The position numbers were made by a program, and so were the translations under genes. Shown piece by piece: positions 20,258 through 32,806 of a stretch of 64,000 nucleotides of DNA (within the stretch, counting starts at the first letter, position 1; each line of letters opens with the position of its first letter). The DNA lies in NCBI GenBank assembly GCA_023159155.1, contig JAJNNX010000005.1:1612001-1676000 (forward strand), read 5' to 3'. Source of the stretch: Ustulina deusta (Eukaryota > Ascomycota > Sordariomycetes > Xylariales > Xylariaceae). The notes beneath the pieces were generated by a model, which saw nothing but the letters and a program-made list of their open reading frames with translations, was not told where the DNA came from and did not search any database.

Positions 20258-23200
20258 GATTTGCTCTGGTTGAAACAACCCCCGGCGGAACGTATGAAAC
20301 TATCGCCAAGGGGATTTACTCCAATTTGAAACCCTTTTAGCGCATCAAGCAACGCGGGCAGGATGATGTCATTCGCGCCACCTAGTCAATTGGCACGATG
20401 AATATTGGACTCTTAGCTGTTGTATTGTCTCAAGCTACGAGATGAAGAGAAACAAGTCGTAGAGTCGTTGAACAAAGGACGGTGGTGATAACATACATAC
20501 AATACCTAAAACCTTTCCGGTTCCTGGGCCGAGTTCGCTTCAGATACTAGGTAAATTCTTATCAACGGTCCTAGCGATGCCAAGACATCCGGTAATGCTT
20601 GTTTTGGGTCTGTATCGTGGATGGTGATGCCTAGATTACGACACAGGGCTCGAAGTCAGGCAGTCTGAGATCTGAATCTACTAGACCAAGATAAAAAGGC
20701 TGCGTAAGCTTCTGCAGGAATTCATGGCGGTCAAGCAACAACGCAATCCCAGGTCTCCTTCGGACTTAAACCCCGCTGTCAGCCTCCAACTCGACACGCC
20801 TCCCCACTTTCCAGTATCGTCAGATGGATTGGAGGCTCGTCTTAGGTCTCCCTACATAGTAGTGTATGTGGTTTATGAGTCACAAGACATCCGGCAACGA
20901 TTTCTTAATTTGCTCTACCAATGGTGATGAATGCTCCAATCGCTTAGACCGAACTGCCTGCGTAATCCAGCCCCGTGGCCGGGCTGCTTTGTTCGTCAGT
21001 AGTGCACACTAGGGCTGACGAACTTCTCCGCATTAGCTGCAGGAGAAACTGGGGAAGTTGTAGGCAGCAACTTTCGCACTCTACACGGGTCTCAAGATTG
21101 GGTTACCGTTGGTAAGATGATAGCCAGAGAGACTCGATAATGACCGCCTAGCGAAGTTTACGTATTAGTTCTCGCGATAGCCGTCTCGGGGGTGATCGGT
21201 GTTGTGGTTGTATGTAATTCATGACCGCGCGGTTCAGTGCTGTAAAGTAATGCTGCCCTAGTAATATCGACATATTCGGCCCTGGTTCCCGGGATTTCGG
21301 TTCGACTCCGTCTCCTTAGATGTATACTTGCACAAGAATGTTCCGATATCTGTCTATTACCTATCTGTATGGATTTATACTAGGGAGACATATCAATCCA
21401 TAGTCTAGGCATAGCATGATCAAAGATGGGAATAAGTAAGCTTCAAGTTTTGATTCTGCGTGTCGACTTTGGAGGGTGACAGCTTGTATGAAAGTGTGTC
21501 GGTCTACGTCCCTAAGCCTCTATATTCTAGAGTATAAACCTATTTAGTTAATATTGGCCGGGGCAAAGGGTACCGAAGATAGCGGCGACCCGTAGAAATT
21601 GCGGAAGAAGTGGTCTCGCCGGCGCTTATCCCACCTACTTCTATATTTCAAAGAACAAAGGACCTGAACCACCACGTTTTCATACGCGTGTCTGTCCAGC
21701 TGGGAGTGGTCAAGTTAGTCCCGCATGGTGAGTCTCCATCAATAGCTAAGACTATGGGCCCTCGTATGAAATATCATGTGGCATGTTATGTATTCATTGC
21801 ATATGCTTGAGGTAAGCTTAAGTGTATTGCCCGGGATGTCCAATGATAAGTTGGTCGGTAATCATCGAGATATCTAACGTGATATACAATAAGAAGCAAC
21901 ACTTAAACGGATATTACCGCCACCCGTACCAAATGGTTTAGTTTGGAAGAGTAAGTATTAAATGTTGGGAAAATTGTGCGAACATTTACTATCTACTGCC
22001 TCCCAACCGTCAGGTTAAAGTCATTCCAGCTAATATGATCCATCCGGCATAATAGCCTCTCAGTTATCTAGCTTATGATATTTATGCCGTAAATAGAACT
22101 CCCAAGGCTGTAAGCCTTCGCTGCCGAACTGTTATTTATTGATGGGGGAACCTTCTGTCTCTTGCGGCTTTAATGGTATCTGAAGCTTGAGGGGGTCATG
22201 CCCCTGGGGTCGCATCTGAGCGTCTTAGCCACCTACGCGCCTACGCGCCTACCCAAAGTCGGTATTCCTTGCTTCTCAAGCTTCTCACCTCGAACTACGA
22301 AATCGGGATAGATTAGATACAATCTGAAGATGCCAGGACGAAATATGTACTAATTGGTTGTGAGGAACGGCCTCCGGCGTCACAAAAGGGGAAGGTTAAT
22401 GTGCTGGGCATCACTGGCGAGAGGTAACCTCCAACCCTCCAGCGGCTCGTTATGGGCATAGAAATAACCCTCTGCAGTTACATTGTAAACCTGGTGAGCT
22501 GATGCCCGATTATCGGCGTCGAGGCAATGGTACTGGTACCAAGGCGTTTCCTTTGTCCCCAGCCAGGCAAACGGCACTCCTTTGGATCGATGGCGTACCT
22601 GTACGGGCCCATACAACAGCAGTAATGGGATCGCTCTTGAATCCATGTCTTTCGTTAGTTTTCCTCTGGTGGCTTACTGTTGATGCATTCATGGAACCAG
22701 AATGCTGCAATAATGACCGAATATCAACACGGTGCATGTATTCTCGTAGACGCTGAGATTCCCAGTTGATAGGAGGTTTGTCTCAACACTGAAATGCCGA
22801 CAGCCCATGGCCTCTTCAGGTCTTGCTTAGACATTCGTGAGTTGGTCCATCTAGGTTAACAGTGCTCTTATCGTCGAGAGTCGTGGGATGAAGTAGCCAT
22901 CATGCGAAGGGATTGAAGCCAACCTGGGGTGTTCTGTCACAGCGGCTGCATTTTACATTCCAATTTCATATTTCTAGCCTTCCTATGAATCCTAGATAAA
23001 TGTCCCCCAATGGTTTTTGCCAGTACTAGTGCTTGTTGACGGCATATGAAATGTAATGTGAACGTTGACATTGACATGTCCCCCACGCCGGCATCTATAC
23101 ACAACGCAAAAGACTACGTACCCGAACTGTGGCTTCACTAGAACGAATCTCGTTACAATGGTTTACTTGGTAGCATGCCTATCATAAGGGTAAACCCACA

Positions 23201-26200
23201 CACCCATTGTACTACAGTGCGTAGCTCTGGTTCTTCAGCCGAGATGCCGGTATCTAGATAGGACCTGAAGCCGATGCTACTCTTCAGGCTGGCATGTGAC
23301 CCTGAACATAACTCCAAAGGATGAGTTTTACCGGTACACTTGATAGCCTATCTGTTTGGTCCTAGATAGTGTAGATGCACGTCAAGATATGGCGTGATAG
23401 CCCTTCGTATTGGTAGTTGGGCTGCTAATCCGACCCGACATCGTCTAGCTTGTGTCGCCGAGAATCGGCAGCTAGGCTCTTGTATAGCTACATTCATGGC
23501 AATCCTAGGTTCGTGAGCCGGATGCTGTTCATGAAGCTTGCCGTACGCATGTCTACGCGTGTGCGTGATACACAATACGCCACAATGCTGACCTATCTGC
23601 TGTCTAACAGCGGCTCTCCTACAGAAGTATCCATTCCGGGACCGAGGCGAGATCTCGGGACAAGCCCTGGGGCTGCACCAGCCCGTCACCGTTACAATAT
23701 CTGCTCACACTTCAATTTGTGTGGGTAACTGTCTGGGGAGGGAAGGAGTGTGGTGCATGTCCATTAGTTTTGGGTAACCTATCGTCCGATTATCACCGCT
23801 TTCCACATGCCTATATCATATGAGTAATTCCACCATGGCGAGTACGTCTTTCTATATGGAGCACAATGCAATACATCTTCCCTTATATGCTGCAAAGGCC
23901 TTTAGATCCCTGCCTTCAAGGGTGGTAGTCCTGTTATGTGTCCTTACTCCGCAGCCTCCTGTTGGGTATTAGTGTACTACTATATGGCTTTCTGACTATG
24001 CTTCTGTATAGCAGTATATAGTTTGAGATGTCTCAAGGGTATGATCTCGGATGGCCATTGCACACCGTAAGCTTGGCGCTGATATGCTCGAGAGGACCAG
24101 ATAGAATGGAGTTTGACTTAGTCTCCAGTCACCTCTCCTCCAGGTCCGGTCGTTGTCTGTATATTCGAACTAAGATTAGCGACAAGCTATCGTATGAACC
24201 TCGGCTATCCTGTGCCGGGTTGCGTTGTATCAAGCTTCGTGCAGAAGCTTGGTTGAGTTCTTTGGCGCAGAATTGGCAACGTCATCAACTACCCTGGAAG
24301 GCTTGGAGGGCATGTGCATGGAATATCGCCGGATGCCTAATGTGCTTTTTGTTAATAAGTGCATATGATACAAAGAAGCGTCTCGCTAGATCGAATATAC
24401 GAAATACCTATTATATCTACGAATCAAATTCGTTTTACATTTGAGAGCTAGTCAAGGTGAAATGTTCGTAGTCTAAGACACAGGAAAAGCTTAGCTGAGT
24501 ATAATTCAGTGTAACCAATATCATGAACACCAACATAACTTAAAGTTCTTTTTTTCATTAATCACCGCTCGGCAACGATACCGAGGCGCCTCGACCCATG
24601 ATGAAGGATTAAATGGTCAAGAGGTAGGATCGTGCGAATCAATTGGCCCAGGCTGCCCGCTATTTTTTGGTCTCTACTGCGCCAAGGATTTAATGATTTG
24701 GAAAGCGTTGGATTGCAGGTGTTTGATTGCTCGCTATACAGACATTCTACTTGGATGGGATGGTGAATAAGGCACGCCAAGGGAAGTGGTGTCGAGTTGC
24801 CTCTTCAGGAATTAGACCTAGGAATTAGACTTCACACGAGAAAGCCCCATCTGGGTGAATCTCGTTGAGGCTCTAGAATAAGGCTGCGATGTCCGCGCGC
24901 TGCTATTCTCTACGGCGTCGTAGTAATACACGTATTGTATATATGTAGTATACAGCATAACACGTGTAGCGTACATACAACATGACCACTTTCAAGAAAC
25001 TTGAAAGATCCTGTGAGCGCATCTGCGGGTAATAATAGCCAATGGGAAGCTTAAATGGAGGAGACCCGGGCATTCTAGCGTCGGGTAACATCGATGAGAC
25101 GTGGGCGTGAAGATGTATTAGCCGGGAACGAGAACGTTAACATCTGTCTTTCCGTTTCAGGCAGGTTGAGAGAAGATTCGACGGTGGGGCTTCGTCCTGA
25201 CGAATGGTCATATGTAGCGTACCTAAGTAGCGTAATATGGGTTCCACCGTTAAACTGTGTACGCATAGTGTAGGTTCCTGGCGCTGATAGAAACTATCTA
25301 GTCCAGTGTGGCTGTTTTTTACGATCTAAGATCTGCATACCTATTCGATCTGTATTACACAATAGCATCATGTACTGTACCACCTACTGTATCGAGGGCC
25401 TATCCCCTCTTTGGGGCCAATTCCATCGTGGTCGTCGTGGTATGTCGTTGTCTCAGAGTGTTTTGGATGAAGCTGGAAAAGAGATGTCATAAGTAAGTAC
25501 TATAGACAGTATCTCCGCACTACGTGTCCGTTTGTACGATGAACGGCGGGCAGCCGTTGCGGGAAAAGCTTGGCAGGGATCAATACTATGTAAAGTTATC
25601 TTACTGACTGACAACTCTCTTCGTTGGACCTGCAGGAGAGGCTTGACTACACTACCAACAGACCCACAGCCATGATCCGAACTGGTGAATCACGTCGTCT
25701 CGTCATCAGGGTGACCGACCGACCCATTCCAGTTACGACGATTGAATGATGATGGGTCGGTCTCATTACACAACTGCAAAGCGGCTCGTCGCAGACGGTC
25801 CTCGACTGGACCCAACTATGTCGGCTGGACTGGCTTCCTTCGGCTTTGTCTCGCTTCATTATCGATCTCATCACTCATCGGCCCCGCAGAGTTTTTGGGC
25901 TAGTACGTAATGTCAAGCCAGGAGACTCTCGGTTCAGCATCTGAATAGTTGTAATGTCTAGCGACTGTTGGGTACACTACTGACGACCCTGTTCTTTTCG
26001 AGAAAAAAAAAAAAAACTATCGAGTCGCACCACTGCGGTCTGGGCCGCCTGGCGTCAAAGCGGCTTCTGGCGGCTGTGTTATTGCAAATCGAGAAGGTCG
26101 TTGCCATTTTCTCGAGGCTCTATACTACTTAGTGTGCACAACGGTCGATGTGCCTGCATACCTCGGGTGTGATAAAGTCGCCAGATGGATTATTTAAGAT

Positions 26201-28540
26201 TACACGTCTTGGCTCTGTCTGTCCACTTATTGTACATATATGGAAAATTTGAAATGATAAAAGTCCAGATCATGTTAGCTGTGTTGTCGAGGAAGTGCAC
26301 TACCTAATCAAGACCAACTCTCACTGGACCCCAAGGCTCACATCTTTTTCGTGTGCCAGGTATGCGTTACTCAGTCCCTAAAAGTACGCAGTAATGGCAA
26401 ATATCGGGCAGGAACAGTAACAGCGGTATTTGTCGTAAGTTGGGCCCCCTACCTTGTTCAGATCATCACACTACCTACCAGCCGATCTGGCTTACAAGGT
26501 GCCTGGCTGGCGGGCTGGCGGGCGACGACGGCTCGGGAAGGGCCACGATCCGTCATTATCGTTGTCCATGCATGGAAAGGGGTTCGTCGGAAGCCCAACC
26601 GAACCCGGTCTACACTATGCCACATGTTGTGTGAAAATTTGAGAGCTGCAAAGTCATAGGCCTTGCTGACTACTGGGATACTATTTTGCGAGACGACGTA
26701 GTGTACAGACGATGCGATGATGATTCAGAACGATATCACAAATGTCAGTCGAGGCGAAATCGGCGCATGCGTAGTTCAGCCGTGGAGAGGTGTGGTCTCA
26801 CGGGGTAACAACGAGTTCTCTCCTATCGGTGAGGCCGGAGAGCAGTACCCAGTAATGGTCATGTTATAACCTTTTCGACTATCCCACCATGAAAAAGATA
26901 TGGCGTGGTCTCTCAGATTGTTGGCCAAGGGGCGAGCGGCCAGTCACGCTATCCGTCCGCTTCGTGATCTAGTGCAGGTGCCATTTTGAGAGTCATAGGA
27001 ACTGAAAAACAAAAGTTTGCTGCCCCATGGTGTGGTGGACAAATTTCCTGCCACACCTTCAACCCGCTTGGAGAGCGAATGTCATTGGCTCACCGGCATG
27101 TCCGTCCGGTGAGACACGATTCCACTAAGCTGCAGACGGAAAGGTTCTAGAAGACTTCGAGAAAATGCCTAGAAACTTTCCGTGACGACGCCGAGTGGAT
27201 CCGAGAGCCTCTTTGGACTCCTGGAGGCCGTCCAAGTACTGGGTACGTTCGTCAGGGGTCAAGGGGACCCTGGCAAGACTGGCCAGCCTGGTCACCTAAC
27301 ACGAGAGATTGACGAGCCAACATCTCGTCGTCTGTTGGAGGGTAGTGTAAGCGACACCACTTTACTCGCCTTGTTGCTTGTTGTGTGGTGTTTGGCAAAG
27401 CGATCTACTTTTTGCGACTGGGTAGCTTGCGGATACAATTAGGGGCACACCTATTCCAGACCCCGTCGCTGCTGCATCGGTTGTGCTTCGAGCTTCTGCT
27501 TTGAAGGCACGAATACTGTTGTTGGTGGGCATTTGCGTCAGCACTGTTCCTTCGTGCTGATGACGAACTTGGCTCGAATTGGCGCCGTCGAGATGGGAAA
27601 CTCTTGGTGTCTTTGCCACGACATGGCATCTCACTGGCCAGCAGAAAACAACGATGAAAAAACTTCCGACTAGGTCTATCGGGCCCTTTTGCCACAGCAG
27701 CTTTTGCGTGGACTGGGCATCGTGATGCTCGCCTAACTTAGCGCAGAGCTGAACAAGACTGTTTCGGGCAAGGCGTGAGGCGACAAGCATTAAGTAGGTA
27801 TTGTGCCTAATTCAATCGTTACTACCTACCTACCTTTTACGCCGCTTTTCGGCGCTCCACGAGAACCTGATGCAGATACCTAGTGGCGAGCTGGGAATCG
27901 CCAAGGATTACCTGCACGCCTCCCTCTCACATCACTCTGGAAGAAGATGATGTCGTTGACATGGCGTAAGATTGAGGATACGTACAACCAGATGGGCAAT
28001 GGCGCACCGGCAGAGTTTGGCCACCCGTTATTGTACCTCGAGTAGTATTTTCGTCGTACTATGCGTGCATGTGTACTTACCGTTGTCTTGGTGGCTAAAG
28101 CGGCAGGGGATGGAAGATGTTGGGCTCATCATCTCAATCATGTGAGGGCTGCCATCCAAAACACTTGCTCGTTCCTCGTCTGATCATGATTATCACGACT
28201 GCTTGTATATTTCCGGCTGAAACAAGTTTCTGGGCTGTGGTATCATCATAGGCATGTACGTCGGAGCTGCTGCACCGCTGATCTTAACTGGCTTGAGTCT
28301 TCTCGTGCGTGCTCTACTCACACAGCATGTATGTCGGGGTAACATACGGACATGTGGGTGGGTAGCATATGTAGTATTTCCACGTTCGCCGACCTTGGAC
28401 TCCCCATCCTCGTGCTCAACGATGCAAGACGAACGAATGAATCAATGTCTGGGGGGCCGATCTTTTGGACGAGATGGACATTGCATCTCTTGGCTCTGTG
28501 CTCCGTGCAGTCCATGCCTGCAATACCACGACCAGAACCA

Positions 28541-28572
28541 CGACGACGACGACGACGACGACAACAACGACG
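28541..28572. repeat. (GAC)n-type trinucleotide repeat
   Basis: Run of CGA/GAC units passing into CAA. All overlapping reading frames here are low complexity. Confidence 0.85.
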
Positions 28573-28620
28573 GCGACACGACAACGCTTGCCACGGTGTG
28601 TAGTGCACAGTTTGGCTGGC

Positions 28621-28644
28621 GATGGATGGATGGATGGATGGATG
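28621..28644. repeat. (GGAT)n tetranucleotide repeat
   Basis: About five tandem units of GATG/GGAT. Confidence 0.85.
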
Positions 28645-29193
28645 CGGAAATGAGCACCGCCAACTGCCGCCCTGGCGCTCATTGGCGCCGGAGGATCTGC
28701 AAACGGCACCCTGCTGTGTAAGCCCTTTTTGCTGTCCTCGTTGAACCTCTGGCAATGTGACGATGAATAAATGATCAGCATGGCTACCTACCTATACACC
28801 ACCTGTAGTGCACACAGTACTGTGTACTTCAATTACAGTAGGTATATGAGTAGGCGACGCAGTATGCACTGTAGTGCACGGTATTGACCACGAATGGCTA
28901 CCCACGTACCTAGGTACTAGTACACTACACTAGTGTAGTAGCTTCTCGGGGTTCGATGGGGATGACGAGAGCTATAGACGCCGCACTATGCGCGGCATTC
29001 CAATTTCAAGCGCTCTGCAGATGACTCAATTTAAACACCCTCTCAGTGGTTTTCTCCCGAGAAAAGTGCGGTAGTATACTAATGTAAGTAAAGTTAGCAG
29101 TACCAAAACCACGGCGTCATTGGTTATCTACCCACTGTAGTGTATGTGTATCTTGACACCTCGACCGAAGATAAAAGATTGACCGCCTCCATA

Positions 29194-29215
29194 CCCCCCC
29201 CCCCCCCCCCCCCCC
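29194..29215. repeat. 22-base poly-C homopolymer
   Basis: Twenty-two consecutive C residues on the + strand, in the gene-poor block. Length is likely variable or uncertain in assembly. Confidence 0.9.
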
Positions 29216-32200
29216 TTTAATTGTGTCGCGTGTCTCACATTCCTACCCAGTCGTTTTTGCTGGACTACCAATGCAGACAGTACTGAAAGCGTCTTAATCA
29301 CCCGTGCAAATATGCACCTCTTTTTCTATCTTTTTTCTTTCCTTTCCTTTTTTTTCTTTTTTTTCTTGTACTACTTGGTATGTAACATCCACATTTGCCC
29401 CGAACATCTTGTAATCAATAATAATCGTTGATACTATACCTACATAATCTATAGCCACACTCGTGCTGTCGTGTACGTACACTACTCTCAAGGAATCTAA
29501 CTGTGGGATGTGATGATGGAGGTGGCGGCCCGCTGTCCTGTCGCCATTCTCTGCACCACACGACGCTGATCTACTAAGTAGGTGCGCTACGCTGCCGTAT
29601 CGCCAGAGCAGAGCCAGGAGCCGTGGACTAGCCCCGACACGACACTCCAGTAGGTGTATCACGCTAGAATTCTTCCATCATCCGTCGCCGCTTTACGGCT
29701 GTGCCGGACCAGGGACTCCATCCTGGTCTCCATTTGAATCCATGCACTAGACTAGTGACTGCTCGATGTAGCAAGCGATCTTCGTCTGGCGCAGTACTCC
29801 CCCGTCTGATTGGTCTGTAGAAGGGTTCTAGCGTCCTTCTAGAGTTGCGCCACTTTGATGAATTGGTTGGGTTGCACGGCTTGACCCAGGCCAATCCTAA
29901 GCCCAGCATCGTCTTCCGCCCTTCGGTCGTCACTAGTCCACCGAGTGCAGCCCTGGGTACTCTACCAGACCTTTACTGGCACTGTACTGTATGTGGACGC
30001 TTGGGTAGGTAGTGTAGCGTCCCGGTATGTATGTCTCTGCTGCCGGTTGATGAGAATGTTGTACTGCAGTATGGTAATTTGCATACACGACCTTATTACC
30101 TCCTACAATATTCATCAAAGATATATTGGTGCACTACATTTGAAGACACGGCCTTAACTTGGATTAGAACACAGACATTAATGATTAATTACATAGGCAA
30201 CAACAGCATTCGGCAGGATTATTGCTCTGGTGATGGGTGGCTCTGTTTAGTTCAACATCTTACCTATATCTTAAGTAATATTTATTGTTTTCCTCCTGGT
30301 GCCGGCTGTATATACCTCCTCTGGGGGCAGATATGCAGATGACAGATAACAGACGATGCTATGGCGACTAGGTATCGTACGAACAGCATACTGTAGAAGT
30401 AGAGTGGTCACGCGATGCTCTCTTTTAGCTACCTAGGTAGAATAAAATACAGTAAGTACTATAGGTAGTCCCTCATCGCATGGCTGTCTGTGTTTGGGCT
30501 TTGCATTTAATATGCCTACTGTAACAGCTCCTATCGAACGATTAATATATCCATAGTGTATAATGGTAGTATTATCTATCCACAGAACACCTGATTGAAT
30601 GTTCGGCTTAATTAGCTGGCTTACCCTACCTAAGTAATTAACTGCGTGGTATTGTACACTACCTGCTCATGATATCTAGCCTAGGTTAGGGAGTCTCTTG
30701 GTGTCGACGATGAATCTCTCTTTACAGTACGGTACTCCAGACTTAGGCTGGGCAGTATGTATACCTAGGACACGAAGTACAGTAGTGAGCACTGTAGTGC
30801 ATTGCCGTACCTACACACTTTATTGACAGCAAACCTCCAGTAGTGTACTGTACACCGGCCTCATGCCTGACTGTAGCCTGACTGAAGAAGAAGGAAGCGA
30901 GGAGCGATTGTGGTTGGTTGGCTCTGTTGCTGGTGGCATGGAATGAATGGAACGAATGGAGCCCGGACAGGGTATCGACAGGGGATGATCTCCTTTCGCC
31001 CCTGGGTCTTTACTGGGTCTTTAATGGGTCCGGACGGGGGCACTACTGGATCTCCCCTTCTAATCTCGTTCATCCGGACCATGCGCCTGTGCTTAGGTAC
31101 ACCAGGTACGCTGGGGTATACTGCTGTGGTGCACTGTAATTGTAGTGTGCGGAATGTACCTAGGCAGCGTACTAGTGTAGCGATGTGAGGCATGCACGCA
31201 TGGACCGCCCTCTATCGGGAATAAGAACAAGTACCTAGTACCTACTATGTGTACGACGTACGGTACTTGACCCTGGGTCCATACCATCGATACCTTGTCT
31301 AGTTGCTGCTGTACTATAGGTATGTCGTCCATTACCTACCTTCATATTGTATTATATGTAGGATTCCTCGCAAGGTCGTTCCCAGCTGCTTACACGACCG
31401 ACTCTCTTCACCATCTTGCTGGTTTTCCTGGGATATCTGGGTGTAAGCTTGGTCTTACTGTTTATTACCTAATACATATTGTTACTCACTGTGCCGCCGC
31501 CGCCAACGCGAGCCGTCTTGTTATTAATTATTTATCGTTACTCTCCCGTCGACTTGTCTTGACGACTTCCAGGGCCGCAACCACGAGCACAACGACGACG
31601 ACGAAGAATCAGAGGAAGAGCCAGAAAAACAGAAGGAAGGAGACGAACGGTCCAACGATTCGTATAATTTTCTGACGAAGTATTGGAAAGCGGCGGCCGC
31701 CGCTGTTATTCTCCCTGGCACCCGCAGTCGGACCATCGCCGTCACGCGGCTCTTACAACCATTACAGCCCGTCACTCTCGTTCAGACATCTTACAAACCA
31801 CGACACTCCACAAAAGAAGACAACACCAGGAACGGCGTCTAGACTATTCTCCCAAGAACGCTCATTTTTCTAGTTTGATTTCCGTTCTCGCTAGTGACGT
31901 TGAGATATTTCGGCCTTTTCGGTATTTCGCTACAGCCTAGCATCCACGACGACCATCTTGCGTATCCGCCCCCGCCCGCTCCCGCGCGGCCTGTTGTATT
32001 TCTTCACTCAGGCTTGAAAGTGTATGGTGCCCGTCCGAAATTCGAGGCTGGGACTGTTGGCTTTACTCTTCGTCAGGCACAGACTACTTCCAATCTAGAG
32101 GGGCGCAAACTATAATCTGCCCGCTATCTAGGGTCCCCAAACTCTATCCTGCTTCACTTACGTCAGAGTGGGATCATCGTTATTGGGCTTTCCCGACTGA

Positions 32201-32806
32201 ACTGCCGCGGTCCGGCCTTCGCCAGCAAGCGCCACCCCGAGGCCTAGATCAGTTAACTTCGGCCTTTGCTCTGAGCTCTCGGCTGTCAGTCTCGGCATCG
32301 CAGGGAGGGTGTTCCAGCCCATACCAAGGTTGTCGACGCCCTTGACACCCGGCTGGGCGCTTTGTTACACAACGGCCATCATTCTTAAACCAAGTGCACG
32401 CACCCTTACCAGTCGCGTGAGTCTCAATTCTGCTGGTCTTCATCAGGCATCTGCAGCACCGCACTCCCGATCAAGCTAAGCTACCAGGCCCGGGATCGCC
32501 GTAACCTGCTGCTACCCGCAACTGAATCCTTTCATTGGTCAAGGTCCCGTACACAGTCCTGAGTGTACCCTACGCTGGCCGACTGCAGCGTATGAAGAGG
32601 GTCTTTTAGGCGCATTCTAAGGGGGCTCCATCTTGTTTTCTGCACCGAACAAACTTGGTCGGGCAAGAGAATACTCATTCGCTACACAGCGCATGGTCTC
32701 GGTGCTCGTTTGAATTGGGCTGCCAGGCTGCAGCGGAGGCCCTGTTTGCTTATTGCGAATTGAGGCACCTTGTTCTAGTGCATATCTTCGATATCCTGGG
32801 AGAATA

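Larger units (their letters stand above)
20258..32806. other. ~12.5-kb gene-poor block
   Basis: No reading frame here shows a family motif or a convincing spliced structure; frames are at most about 150 codons and overlap on both strands. The left part (about 20.3-28 kb) is non-repetitive to the eye. The right part (about 28.7-31.4 kb) is dense in TAGGTA/TACCTA, GTAC-rich words and the near-palindrome GCACTGTAGTGC. Simple repeats are listed separately. Between about 31527 and 31842 (+) one frame is open without an ATG and has an acidic segment (NDDDEESEEEPEKQKEGDE). The last ~1 kb is pyrimidine-rich and probably belongs to the 5' region of the RGS gene. Decayed transposons are possible, but none was recognised. 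Confidence 0.55.

Noticed and set aside
20620..20695. tRNA-like segment on the minus strand (GGTCTAGTAGATT ... ACTTCGAGCCC)
   Set aside because: The T-arm and anticodon stems do not pair and no acceptor stem is visible.
20991..21023. Hairpin with a perfect 9-base stem (GTTCGTCAG/CTGACGAAC) and 15-base loop
   Set aside because: One such hairpin in 12 kb is compatible with chance; no T-run or neighbouring gene gives it a role.
21285..21325. GGTTCGACTCC resembling a tRNA T-arm
   Set aside because: Stem pairing fails beyond three bases and no D- or anticodon arm fits upstream.
24028..24444. 138-codon + strand frame
   Set aside because: Hydrophobic and basic residues without pattern; no recognisable domain or splice support.
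27362..27790. 142-codon minus-strand frame in the gene-poor block
   Set aside because: No family motif, Lys/Arg/Ser-rich mixed composition, and overlapping frames on both strands; not distinguishable from chance.
28318..28781. Several long frames around the GAC and GGAT repeats
   Set aside because: They are open because simple repeats lack stop codons in several frames.
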